Below, in pieces: positions 37,551-46,289 of a DNA stretch of 47,292 nucleotides. The position numbers were made by a program, and so were the translations under genes. A model generated the notes under the pieces. That model was not told the origin of the DNA. It did not search any database and was given only the letters and a program-made list of their open reading frames with translations. This DNA is from a virus: positions 1 to 47,292 of IMG/VR virus record IMGVR_UViG_3300005338_000016. The stretch is one strand, 5' to 3'. Every line of letters starts with the position of its first letter. Positions within the stretch are counted from its first letter, which is position 1.

Positions 37551-39211
37551 TGGAAATCAATCCCGAGGCGCATAAAAACATAATCCAGACGCTCTCCGCG
37601 CTTCGGACGGACCGCCTCCCATTCTGGCGCCTGTGGCAGGAACTCGCGCGGTTCTATCTTCCAAAGCGTTACGTGGCTCTAGCCACCGATAAGGAGCGCC
37701 GCCTCCGGGATGCGAAGAACCCGAACATCATCGATGCTACTGGCACGACCGCCGCGCGCATCCTCGCTGCAGGTATGATGAACGGCGTAACTTCCCCGGC
37801 TCGGCCGTGGTTCTCCCTCCAGGTCCCCGGCTTCATGGACGATCCGCAGAATGAAGGCAAGATGTGGGCGGACGAGGTCACACGCCGGATGCAGCTTGTA
37901 ATGTCGGAGACTAACTTTTATAACGCACTGGCAACTTTATACCTTGACCTTGGCGTCTTCGGGAGCGCCGCCCTTCTCATCTACGAGGACGATAACGACG
38001 TATTCCGCTGTTTCAACCCCGCCCTCGGCGAGTACTACTTCGGCCAGGACGATGGCCTGCGCGTGAACCAGTTCGCTCGCGAATTCCGTTACACGGTTCG
38101 CCAGATGGTTGCGAAGTGGGGCAAGGAAAATTGCTCCGAGGCCGTACAAGCTGCGTACACAACCGGCGGCGCTCGTTTGCAGGAAGAGCACACGATCTGC
38201 CACCTCATCGAGCCCAACGATACCGACAGCACGCTCCCCAAGGTCTTTAAGTTCCGCGAGACATATTGGGAAGAAAAATGCACGAACGGCTGCGTCCTTG
38301 CCATGAACGGTTTCTACTCTCTCCCAGGCGTATTCCCGCGCTGGGAGGTAACCGCGAACGATTCCTATGGAACCTCCCCGGGCATGGACGCCCTCGGTGA
38401 TGTCATTCAGCTTCAACTGGAAACTAAACGTAAGGCCCAGGGCCTCGATAAGATGGTGCGGCCCCCGCTTGTGGCTGACGTGCAACTTCAGCACCAGCCC
38501 ACGGCATTGGTCCCCGACGGAATAACCTATGTCGCAGGCATTAACAACGTTGGCGTAAAACCGATATATCAAGTGCAGATTCCAATCGCGGAACTTTCCG
38601 CCGACATTCAAGACGTGCGCAGCCGTATCAAAGAGATTTTCCATAATGATCTCTTTAATATGATTTCGCAATTGTCTACGGTGCGGTCCGCGACTGAGAT
38701 CGATGCTCGCCGGGAAGAGAAGCTAGTGCTTCTCGGCTCGGTGCTCGAGCGCTTCGAAAACGAAGCCCTGGACCCGGCCGTGGCCCGCATCTACCAGATC
38801 ATGGATCGCGCGGGCCTCATTCCCGAACCCCCTGATTCGATCCAGGGAATGCAACTAAAAATCCAATACATCTCCATTTTGGCCACGGCGCAGCAGGCAG
38901 TCGCGGCTATTCCGACTGAAAGGTTCGTGGCCCTCATAGGTCAGGTAGCGGGCGCGGCGCCAATCGCCCTCCAGATTCCGAATTGGGATTCCCTGCTTCG
39001 TAATTACGCCGACGCCATCGGCGTCAAAACTCGAGACCTTAATACCCCGCAGCAAGTCGCCGAACTTCAGCAAGAACAAGAGAAACAGATCGAAGCTCAG
39101 CAGGCACAAGTCACTGGTAAGAATCTGGTGGATGGCGCTCGCACGCTTTCCGAGACTGATGTGGGTGGCGGGTCAAATGCGCTGCAGCAAGTATTAGGAG
39201 CGACACAATGA
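37550..39211 (+). CDS. portal protein (head-tail connector), T7 gp8-like
   Basis: 553 residues. N-terminal FWRLWQELARFYLPKR, IIDATGTTAARILAAGMMNG and SPARPWFSLQVP are standard for the T7-type connector family. Central wing/stem and a C-terminal Gln-rich helix follow. It forms the 12-subunit ring through which DNA is packaged and ejected. Confidence 0.95.
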   Translation: MEINPEAHKNIIQTLSALRTDRLPFWRLWQELARFYLPKRYVALATDKERRLRDAKNPNIIDATGTTAARILAAGMMNGVTSPARPWFSLQVPGFMDDPQNEGKMWADEVTRRMQLVMSETNFYNALATLYLDLGVFGSAALLIYEDDNDVFRCFNPALGEYYFGQDDGLRVNQFAREFRYTVRQMVAKWGKENCSEAVQAAYTTGGARLQEEHTICHLIEPNDTDSTLPKVFKFRETYWEEKCTNGCVLAMNGFYSLPGVFPRWEVTANDSYGTSPGMDALGDVIQLQLETKRKAQGLDKMVRPPLVADVQLQHQPTALVPDGITYVAGINNVGVKPIYQVQIPIAELSADIQDVRSRIKEIFHNDLFNMISQLSTVRSATEIDARREEKLVLLGSVLERFENEALDPAVARIYQIMDRAGLIPEPPDSIQGMQLKIQYISILATAQQAVAAIPTERFVALIGQVAGAAPIALQIPNWDSLLRNYADAIGVKTRDLNTPQQVAELQQEQEKQIEAQQAQVTGKNLVDGARTLSETDVGGGSNALQQVLGATQ

Positions 39212-39321
39212 TTATAATTTACATAGCCTTTGGCCTGCTTTATTTTACAACGTTGACATTAGCTTGTTACGTTCAATATAAATCTTTGCAGATTATGCTT
39301 CCGGAATTTTGGGAGTATTGA
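39208..39321 (+). CDS. tiny single-span membrane protein, 37 aa
   Basis: ATGA overlap with the portal stop and AGGAG 7 bases upstream. MIIIYIAFGLLYFTTLTLAC forms one hydrophobic helix; a short polar tail follows. Role unknown. Short but well supported by its start signals. Confidence 0.6.
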   Translation: MIIIYIAFGLLYFTTLTLACYVQYKSLQIMLPEFWEY

Positions 39322-39356
39322 TATGGCTCATTGCATCCTCCTAGGAGTCATGGTAC

Positions 39357-39737
39357 ATGGATAAGCAAGCGGCCCGGAAGCAAAAGGAAGCGGCCAAATT
39401 AGAAAAGCTGAATATCGATAAGGCCTGTGAAAGCCTACTGGCCACGAGAGAGGGTCGCCATTACCTTTGGTGGCTCCTTCGCATCGGCCGAGTCGGCTCC
39501 CAGCCTTTTACCAATAACGCCCTTGCCACCTCCTTCGGATGCGGCGAACTTAACGTAGGGCAGCAAATCCTTGCTCACATCATAGAAGTTAATCCAGCCG
39601 GTTATGCGCTGATGATACAGGAGAAAGCTGATGACGATCGAGAGTGGCGAAATCTCAACCGAGATATCAACGACGGAAAAGCCGCCGGAGAGTTTGGTGA
39701 CGCAGGAGACGACGACGGAGCAGGCACCGCAGACTGA
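39357..39737 (+). CDS. Bbp19-like phage protein, 126 aa
   Basis: AGGAG 9 bases upstream. The core (SLLATREGRHYLWWLLRIG, later QQILAHIIEVNPAGYALMIQ) matches a small family typically placed between portal and scaffold in podoviruses. The C-terminal 35 residues, Asp/Gly-rich, overlap the scaffold gene out of frame by 107 bases. Confidence 0.75.
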   Translation: MDKQAARKQKEAAKLEKLNIDKACESLLATREGRHYLWWLLRIGRVGSQPFTNNALATSFGCGELNVGQQILAHIIEVNPAGYALMIQEKADDDREWRNLNRDINDGKAAGEFGDAGDDDGAGTAD

Positions 39738-40251
39738 ACAGGCGCCCCAGGTCGAAAAGCCCCCCGAGTACGTCCCCCTTACTCCCGAGTCCCTAAAGTT
39801 CCCCGAGGCCTCCGAAGGCTTCGTAATGGACGAGACCGTCCGCGATGAGTTTCTCGGTCTCGTAAATGATCAAACCCTAACCGCGGATGCCCGCGCGCAG
39901 GGTCTGGTAGACTTGTATCTGAAAACAGCGAAGCAAGCCGCGGAAACGGGTAGCACTGCTTGGGCCGAGACTCAGACGCAATGGCAAGATCAGACAAAGG
40001 CTGACCCCGAAATTGGTGGGGATAAGCTGGAAGCCGTTCTTGTAACCGTATCTCGTGCGATCGATAAGTTTGGTTCGCCTGAGCTTCGGGAAGCGATGGA
40101 CTTGACCGGCGCCGGGAATCATCCCGCTGTCATCAAGTTCATGTACAAAATGGCTAAGCAGTTCAACGAGGGTACCCCAGTTTCGGGCTCCCCCTCCGGC
40201 GGCGCTGTTAGCCTCGCAGACAAAATGTTCCCATCTATGGCAAAAGGATAA
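39631..40251 (+). CDS. scaffolding protein, 206 aa
   Basis: ATG at 39631 has AGGAG 7 bases upstream although it lies inside the preceding gene. N-terminus is Glu/Thr/Pro-rich and disordered (TEQAPQTEQAPQVEKPPEYV); the middle is an acidic helix; the C-terminus is short with basic residues. Composition, size and place just before the capsid gene fit a procapsid scaffold. Confidence 0.8.
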   Translation: MTIESGEISTEISTTEKPPESLVTQETTTEQAPQTEQAPQVEKPPEYVPLTPESLKFPEASEGFVMDETVRDEFLGLVNDQTLTADARAQGLVDLYLKTAKQAAETGSTAWAETQTQWQDQTKADPEIGGDKLEAVLVTVSRAIDKFGSPELREAMDLTGAGNHPAVIKFMYKMAKQFNEGTPVSGSPSGGAVSLADKMFPSMAKG

Positions 40252-40254
40252 ACC

Positions 40255-41253
40255 ATGAGTGTTCTCGCAGACACCCATCCGACTCTGCTCGATCTCGCAA
40301 AGCGACTCGACCCGGATGGTAAAATCGCAGGCATTGTAGAGCTTCTCAATCAGACGAATGAGATGCTCGAAGATGTTGTTTGGGTCGAGGGAAATCTCCC
40401 GACCGGCCACCGTACCACAGTTCGTACCGGCATCCCCGCTCCGACCTGGCGCAAGATGTACGGCGGCGTCCAGCCCACGAAGTCGAAAACCGCTCAGATC
40501 ACTGATAATACCGGTATGCTGGAAGCATATGGTGAGGTGGACAAGGCGCTCGCCGATCTCAATGGCAACACCGCCGCGTTCCGCCTTTCTGAAGACTCTC
40601 CGCATATTGAGGGGATTTCGGAGGAAATTCAGAATACGCTGATCTACGGAAACGAGGGGAGCACGCCAGAAGCCTTCACCGGCTTTGCCCCGCGCTTCAA
40701 TTCCACCACCGCTCTCAACGGCAATAACATCATCAAGGGCGATGGTGCGGGCGCCGATAACGGTTCTATCTGGCTCATCGGCTGGGGTCCAAACACGGTC
40801 CACGGTATCATCCCCAAGGGCTCAACTGCCGGGCTCCAAATGGAAGACAAGGGCCAGGTCACGATCGAAAACGTGGATGGGCTCGGTGGCCGAATGGAAG
40901 CCTACCGCACCCACTACCGTTTCGACGCTGGCCTTACCGTTCGTGACTGGCGTTACGTAGTCCGCATCTGCAACATCGATAAATCGAATCTCGTAAAGGA
41001 TGCGGCCACCGGCACTGATCTTTGCGATCTGATGTTCCAGGCCACGGAACGGATCAAGTCACTGAACGGCGTTCGCGCTGCTTGGTACATGTCGCGTGAT
41101 ATGGCTACGAAGGTTCGCCAGCAGGCAACCTACGCGACGAAGGCATCCAGCCTTACGATCGAACAGGTTGGCGGCGTGAAGATCACTTCCTTCGCTGGCA
41201 TTCCGATCCGCCGTGTTGACAAGATGGGCGCTGATGAAGCGCTGGTCGTTTAA
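40255..41253 (+). CDS. major capsid protein
   Basis: 332 residues. Starts MSVLADTHPTLLDLAKRLDP, has LPTGHRTTVRTGIPAPTWRK and a C-terminal SLTIEQVGGVKITSFAGIPI strand; these are typical of the GP7/Bbp17-type HK97-fold capsid proteins of podoviruses with this gene order. Three bases after the scaffold stop, strong start. Confidence 0.9.
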   Translation: MSVLADTHPTLLDLAKRLDPDGKIAGIVELLNQTNEMLEDVVWVEGNLPTGHRTTVRTGIPAPTWRKMYGGVQPTKSKTAQITDNTGMLEAYGEVDKALADLNGNTAAFRLSEDSPHIEGISEEIQNTLIYGNEGSTPEAFTGFAPRFNSTTALNGNNIIKGDGAGADNGSIWLIGWGPNTVHGIIPKGSTAGLQMEDKGQVTIENVDGLGGRMEAYRTHYRFDAGLTVRDWRYVVRICNIDKSNLVKDAATGTDLCDLMFQATERIKSLNGVRAAWYMSRDMATKVRQQATYATKASSLTIEQVGGVKITSFAGIPIRRVDKMGADEALVV

Positions 41254-41265
41254 GGAGTATTGAAA

Positions 41266-41742
41266 ATGATTCTCGATTCTCGAGTTGAATTCGCTGATGC
41301 AGTTTCGGTTGCAGCGGCGGCCGGCACTGCCCTTATCGGCAATGTCATCGATCTTGGTGCTACTCACCGTGATATTGGGGCAGGTAAATCTGTCTACCTT
41401 ATTATCACGACGGATACTGAGATCATCACCGCAGGCGCGGCCGGAACTCTCAAGTTCCAGTTGGTTTCCGATGCCCAGGCCGCGATCGCTACGGATGGCA
41501 CTGCCACCATCCATATCGATACTGGCACGTTCGTAACTGATGATGCGGCGGCTAATGATTCCCAGCTGAACGCCGGGGGCATCATTGCTTGCATCGCTTT
41601 GCCGTCAGAGGGTAAGGTCTACGAACGGTACCTGGGCATCCTCGCCGTCACCGGAACCACCACGACCACAGCCGGAAAGATCAATGCCTTCCTTACCGAA
41701 GACCCGACTGGCTGGGCCGCCTACGCGCAGGGAGCCCTCTGA
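41266..41742 (+). CDS. Bbp16-like capsid/cement protein, 158 aa
   Basis: ATG at 41266, 8 bases after AGGAG; a TTG two codons earlier is unneeded. MILDSRVEFADAVSVAAAAG and a beta-rich Gly/Thr body ending AEDP-like NAFLTEDPTGW match the Bbp16 family, often a capsid decoration protein encoded after the major capsid gene. Confidence 0.82.
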   Translation: MILDSRVEFADAVSVAAAAGTALIGNVIDLGATHRDIGAGKSVYLIITTDTEIITAGAAGTLKFQLVSDAQAAIATDGTATIHIDTGTFVTDDAAANDSQLNAGGIIACIALPSEGKVYERYLGILAVTGTTTTTAGKINAFLTEDPTGWAAYAQGAL

Positions 41743-41918
41743 TGCAAGTTAATCTGAAGCGGGACTTCTTCGGTCCCGATGGCGTTCAGTATCGGATGCT
41801 GGATAACCCCCATGATTTCGATGAGGGTTGGAAGCTGCCGAAGGATGCGGAAAAGGTTAAAAAGAAAAGCATCCTTGACGACGATGATGAAGTAGTTGTC
41901 AAAACTACTAAGAAGTAA
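41742..41918 (+). CDS. small charged protein, 58 aa
   Basis: Overlaps the previous stop by one base (TGATG). MQVNLKRDFFGPDGVQYRML, a Lys-rich middle and acidic Asp run, and a TTKK end. Such small proteins are regularly found between capsid and tail tube genes; function unknown. Confidence 0.7.
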   Translation: MQVNLKRDFFGPDGVQYRMLDNPHDFDEGWKLPKDAEKVKKKSILDDDDEVVVKTTKK

Positions 41919-41927
41919 GGAATAGTT

Positions 41928-42635
41928 ATGGTCAACGATGAAGTAGGCATTTACAATCTGGCGCTAAACCAGATCGGAGCCCGCGATAACGTGACCATAA
42001 CTACGGAGGCCTCGCGGGAGGCCGAGGTGTGTCGTCTGTGGTATCCTGTCGTTCGCGATGCGGTACTGCGGGCGGCACATTGGCCGTCAGCACGGAAGGT
42101 TGCAAGGCTCGCCCTTCTATCTACACAGGTAGATGGGGAATGGAGTGAACTCCTTCCCGAACCCGGTTATAGCTATTGCTACTCTCAACCCGCCGATATG
42201 CTTTATCCCCGGTCGTTAACTACCTATGAGCCTTTTATTATAAATAATTTCGGTAGCGTTCCCGCTATCACTACGAATGTCGCGAACGCCATCTTACTTT
42301 ACACCTTCCGTCAGACGACTGTGGCCCGATGGGAATCTTCCTTACAGTCAGCGATTGCTTTCGGCCTCGCAGCGCACATTGCCATGCCACTTACTGGCAA
42401 GCAGAATCGCGCGAAGATGCTTCTTGACCAAGCTAACTCCATCGTTACCCAGGCCCAGGTCGAGGCGTCGAATGAAGGTGGCTTGATGCTCGACACCCTT
42501 CCGGACTGGATCGCAGCCCGCGGTTACTGCGATGGGCAGGCTCTTGCCCCAAGATTCCTTTACCCATTCGGTTCGATGCTTAGTGTCGCCGGAACTACTC
42601 CGGTCTCCGGCACTTATGCCCAGGGTGCGCTTTAA
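41928..42635 (+). CDS. tail tubular protein A (gp11-like)
   Basis: 235 residues. EVGIYNLALNQIGARDNVTI, ACRLWYPVVRD-type EVCRLWYPVVRDAVLRAAHW and RKVARLALL are standard for the T7-type gatekeeper/tail tubular A family. It forms the ring below the portal. AAGGAATAG ribosome site. Confidence 0.9.
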   Translation: MVNDEVGIYNLALNQIGARDNVTITTEASREAEVCRLWYPVVRDAVLRAAHWPSARKVARLALLSTQVDGEWSELLPEPGYSYCYSQPADMLYPRSLTTYEPFIINNFGSVPAITTNVANAILLYTFRQTTVARWESSLQSAIAFGLAAHIAMPLTGKQNRAKMLLDQANSIVTQAQVEASNEGGLMLDTLPDWIAARGYCDGQALAPRFLYPFGSMLSVAGTTPVSGTYAQGAL

Positions 42636-45418
42636 TGTCCATCGAACTAATCAAGTACGCCTTTGTAGCTGGCGAGGTATCCCCCTCGCTACTCGGGCGC
42701 ACGGACCTTACGAAGTATGATTTCGGGATGGCGCTCGCACGGAATTGGTTCGTGGACTATCGGGGCGGTCTTTCGACAAGAGCTGGCAGTGAATTCATTG
42801 ACGTAATCCCGTTTGGCACCGCTCGGCTCTTCGAGTTCCAGTTCTCCCCCAACACCGCGAATACCTATTGCCTTATCTTCGGCGATAACTATATACGCTT
42901 TATGCAAGACGGCGCCTACGTTCTTTTAACTGAAAAGAACATCACTGGGTTGACAAAATCCACGCCCCCAGTCGTAACCTCTGTAGCCCATGGCTATACT
43001 GATGGCGATTGGGTGAGAGTGTATTCTGTGGGCGGGATGACGGAAGTTAACTCTCGAACTTTTAAAATCAATGTACTTACCGCCGATACTTTTAGTCTTC
43101 TTGACCCGACGACAGGTGCCAATATTGTTGGTACAGGATATACTACGTATACGGCCGGGGGCCATGTCGCGAAAGTCTACCAACTTGCCTCTCCGTATAA
43201 CGACGTGGACCTCGACGCTCTCGGTTACGAACAGGTCCGCGACACGGTTCGCCTCACTCACACTTCCTACCCCATTAAAAATCTAGTCCGCCATGATCAT
43301 ACGGATTGGGAAATCACTGACGAAGTCATCGGTAATCTCGATGGGCCGCCGACTGGACTTACCGGAACTCCATCGGCTTCCGGCACCGCGTCTACTGCAT
43401 ACGCAGTCTCCGCAATCATGGCAGATGGTACCGAGACCATTCCATCCTATCCCATTCTCGTAGAGAACTCCGTAAATTTCACGGTAGAGGAAGGAAGCGT
43501 CGCCCTTACCTGGAATGCGCTCGCGGGTGCTATCGAGTATATCGTGTATCGCACGATCGTAATTTCCTCTGGTGATACAAATGCGGGCACTCAGCTCGGC
43601 TTCCTTACGAGAACTTTTGGAACTTCCTTCACTGACTCCAACGTTGTCCCAGATTTCACGAAGGCACCTTACGAGCATCTTGACCCTTTCGCGACTCTCG
43701 CGATTGATAAAATTCAGATAACATCTGGCGGCGCCGGCTATTCCTTTTTGGAACCAATCGTAATAACTGCCGACGCTGGCGATGGTTTCGTAGGCTACGC
43801 CATCGTAGATCCCGGCGGGACGATAACCGCGACTAAAATTCTTCGCCATGGCTCCGGCTATGTGAACCCCGTAGCAAGCTTTGGTGGCGGGGGCGCAACC
43901 GCCGATCTCACTCTCACCCCCGGTTCAGGAACCTACCCTGCAGTATCCGCGATCTTTCAGCAGCGCCAAGTTTACGCCGCAACTGCGAATGAGCCCTTAC
44001 GGCTAGACGCCAGCCGGGTCCGTTCTTTTTCCAACTTCGATATCTCCCTTTCATCAACCGAGGCGGACGCTTACGAATATGAGATCGATTCCACTCAGGT
44101 AACGCCCATCGTTCACCTTTTCCCTACCCGTTCCGGCCTCTTTACCATGACGGCTACGGGTATTTGGTTGCTAAATAGTGATAGCTCGGGTCCGGTCACA
44201 AATCAAAACGCGCAGTCCGATCCGCAGACTGGCCAAGGCACGACCTCGGTTCGCCCTTTAAAAATCGGAGGAGATTTTCTTTATGTTGAGGCTCGGGGCA
44301 GCGCTGTGCGCCTTCTTAGTTATTCTGAGCTTTCCCGTACTTATGGCGGTGTGGATGAGTCTATACTTTCCAATCATCTTTTTGGCGTGGGGAAAGACAT
44401 TGTACGCTGGGCTTTCACGGAGAACCCACATAAGCTAGTTCAGGCCGTGCGCGCCGACGGCGCCCTGCTTCTTTTTACCCTGGTAAAGGAACAGGAAGTT
44501 TTCGCCTGGACTTGGGCCACAACCCGGGGCTTCTATCTCGACGTAGTAAGCATTCGTGGCGAAGTCTTCGACCAAGCTTACTATATCGTAAAGCGATTCA
44601 TCGGCGGAGTTTGGAGGCAGTATGTTGAACGACAGGCGACCCGCGACTTCACTAATATTGAAGATGCTTGGGCTGTGGATTGCGGGCTTCGGCTTGATCC
44701 TCCTAGTAATTCTAATCCTCTTAGTATTTCAAAAGAGTACTTTATTAATGGAGAAAAGTTTGTCGACCTTACCGGCACCTTCACAGGAACTGAAGGCCAA
44801 TGGGTGAGGGCCGCCGGAGGTATTTTCGTGGTGCAGGAAGTCACCGGAACGGGCGCGCTCGCCAAGGTTATAGTTTCCGCAACCGATATCATTCCCGAGA
44901 CCGATGGGCTCGTGAATACAATTACTAGCTGGTCCATCTCCCCAAAGTTCACCACGATCTCGGGCCTTTGGCATTTAGAAGGTGAGGAAGTTTCGATTCT
45001 CGGTGACGGTTCCGTTTTTCCGAATCAGGTAGTAACTAACGGTAAGGTCGTCCTTTCCGATGGCGTAAGCAAATGTCTTGTGGGCCTCGGATTCCAGGCA
45101 GCCTGCCGAACCCTTCCGCCTACGGTACCGAATACTCCAGTGGAGTCCCGGCGTAAGCGAGTTGTGGGTGTGGGAGTGCGGTTGCAGGAAACTCGTGGGT
45201 TGAAGATCGGGCGCACGCTTGATCAACTCTATGAACTTCGCGAGCGCACCACGGAACTTTATTCGTCCCCAACTTTTACCGTAAACGGAATGAAGTATAA
45301 GATCATCTCCACGAATTGGGATACTGAGGGGCAGACATACTTCGTACAGGATGATCCGCTGCCCGCGACACTGTTGGGCTTGGTTCCGGATTTGGAGGTT
45401 GGCGATGATCCAGATTGA
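42635..45418 (+). CDS. tail tubular protein B (gp12-like nozzle)
   Basis: 927 residues. N-terminal FVAGEVSPSLLGRTDLTKYD and NWFVDYRGGLSTRAGSEFI are characteristic of the T7 gp12-type nozzle family; later VYAATANEPLRLDASR and the long beta-rich body agree. Contains immunoglobulin-like Thr/Gly-rich inserts around residues 230-300. It forms the tail nozzle and fibre attachment platform. TAATG coupling with gp11-like gene. Confidence 0.93.
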   Translation: MSIELIKYAFVAGEVSPSLLGRTDLTKYDFGMALARNWFVDYRGGLSTRAGSEFIDVIPFGTARLFEFQFSPNTANTYCLIFGDNYIRFMQDGAYVLLTEKNITGLTKSTPPVVTSVAHGYTDGDWVRVYSVGGMTEVNSRTFKINVLTADTFSLLDPTTGANIVGTGYTTYTAGGHVAKVYQLASPYNDVDLDALGYEQVRDTVRLTHTSYPIKNLVRHDHTDWEITDEVIGNLDGPPTGLTGTPSASGTASTAYAVSAIMADGTETIPSYPILVENSVNFTVEEGSVALTWNALAGAIEYIVYRTIVISSGDTNAGTQLGFLTRTFGTSFTDSNVVPDFTKAPYEHLDPFATLAIDKIQITSGGAGYSFLEPIVITADAGDGFVGYAIVDPGGTITATKILRHGSGYVNPVASFGGGGATADLTLTPGSGTYPAVSAIFQQRQVYAATANEPLRLDASRVRSFSNFDISLSSTEADAYEYEIDSTQVTPIVHLFPTRSGLFTMTATGIWLLNSDSSGPVTNQNAQSDPQTGQGTTSVRPLKIGGDFLYVEARGSAVRLLSYSELSRTYGGVDESILSNHLFGVGKDIVRWAFTENPHKLVQAVRADGALLLFTLVKEQEVFAWTWATTRGFYLDVVSIRGEVFDQAYYIVKRFIGGVWRQYVERQATRDFTNIEDAWAVDCGLRLDPPSNSNPLSISKEYFINGEKFVDLTGTFTGTEGQWVRAAGGIFVVQEVTGTGALAKVIVSATDIIPETDGLVNTITSWSISPKFTTISGLWHLEGEEVSILGDGSVFPNQVVTNGKVVLSDGVSKCLVGLGFQAACRTLPPTVPNTPVESRRKRVVGVGVRLQETRGLKIGRTLDQLYELRERTTELYSSPTFTVNGMKYKIISTNWDTEGQTYFVQDDPLPATLLGLVPDLEVGDDPD

Positions 45419-45791
45419 TCAGGTAAACTTCATTCCAAATCTTCCCTACGCGAAGTCTTCGCTCGTAGAACTCACTCGACATTCCTATGACGACTTATCG
45501 AAGTCCGATGAAATTTACGTAGCGCGCGAAGGGTCCACACCATTATTCTGCATCGGCATTTATCGCGCGACCTTAACTTCACAACCCTACGTCTGGCTTC
45601 TGGCGTGCGAGGCACTCTCCTGGAAGCATATGCGAGAACTTCGAATCTGCTTCAAAGAACTTGCACCTTCGGCTATGTGGGCACTGGTAAAAGATGAGCC
45701 CTCGATTCGAAAGTTCGCACAGTTCTTCGGTATGCGCCAGGTCAAAGTTAACCAAGTCGGTCAAGATACTTATTTAATGATGGAGCGTTAA
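45405..45791 (+). CDS. internal virion protein A, gp13-like (GNAT-related), 128 aa
   Basis: ATG at 45405 has GGAGG 6 bases upstream and overlaps the nozzle gene by 14 bases. Residues show a GNAT-like strand-helix pattern (PLFCIGIYRATLTSQPYVWL; WALVKDEPSIRKFAQFFG). T7-like phages have gp13 here, which helps load internal proteins. Acetyltransferase activity is doubtful. Confidence 0.75.
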   Translation: MIQIDQVNFIPNLPYAKSSLVELTRHSYDDLSKSDEIYVAREGSTPLFCIGIYRATLTSQPYVWLLACEALSWKHMRELRICFKELAPSAMWALVKDEPSIRKFAQFFGMRQVKVNQVGQDTYLMMER

Positions 45792-46289
45792 ATGGCATTT
45801 TTTCCTGCTGCCCTTGCAGTCGCCGGAGCCGTGGCTGGAGGTGTTTCAGCATTTAGTGCTGGCCAGTATCAAGCTGCGATTGCTGCGCGTAATGCTGAGA
45901 TTGCGAAAGCTAACGCGGGTAAAGCAAGTGACGCCGCGCAAATCAAAGCTCAGGAAAGCGATCGCGAGGGGGCCGCGTTGCTCGGTTCACAGCTTGCAGA
46001 TCAAGGTGCTTCCGGCCTTACCGGCGCTAGCCAATATTTCTTGCGGGCGCAAACGGAGAGCACGCTTGCGCGTGAACGTACAAACATAACTCTCGAAGGC
46101 CTTGCAGGGTCCCGTCAGCAACTGCAAGATGCTGCAAACTACACAGCGGCCGCATCACAGGCGCGCACGCAGGCTTGGTTCGGACTCGGTCAAGGGCTTA
46201 TTAAAGCTGGTTCAGCTGCTTATGGAGGAGGTCCCGGAAGCGGTTCACTTCTCGGTGGCTCTAAATCTTCTGGGAGTGGTAGGTCGTGA
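45792..46289 (+). CDS. internal virion protein B, gp14-like, 165 aa
   Basis: Directly follows the previous stop. An N-terminal hydrophobic Gly/Ala helix (PAALAVAGAVAGGVSAFSAG) followed by a long Ala/Gln coiled coil and a Gly/Ser-rich tail, the usual form of T7 gp14, which inserts in the outer membrane at ejection. Overlaps the next start by 4 bases. Confidence 0.85.
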   Translation: MAFFPAALAVAGAVAGGVSAFSAGQYQAAIAARNAEIAKANAGKASDAAQIKAQESDREGAALLGSQLADQGASGLTGASQYFLRAQTESTLARERTNITLEGLAGSRQQLQDAANYTAAASQARTQAWFGLGQGLIKAGSAAYGGGPGSGSLLGGSKSSGSGRS

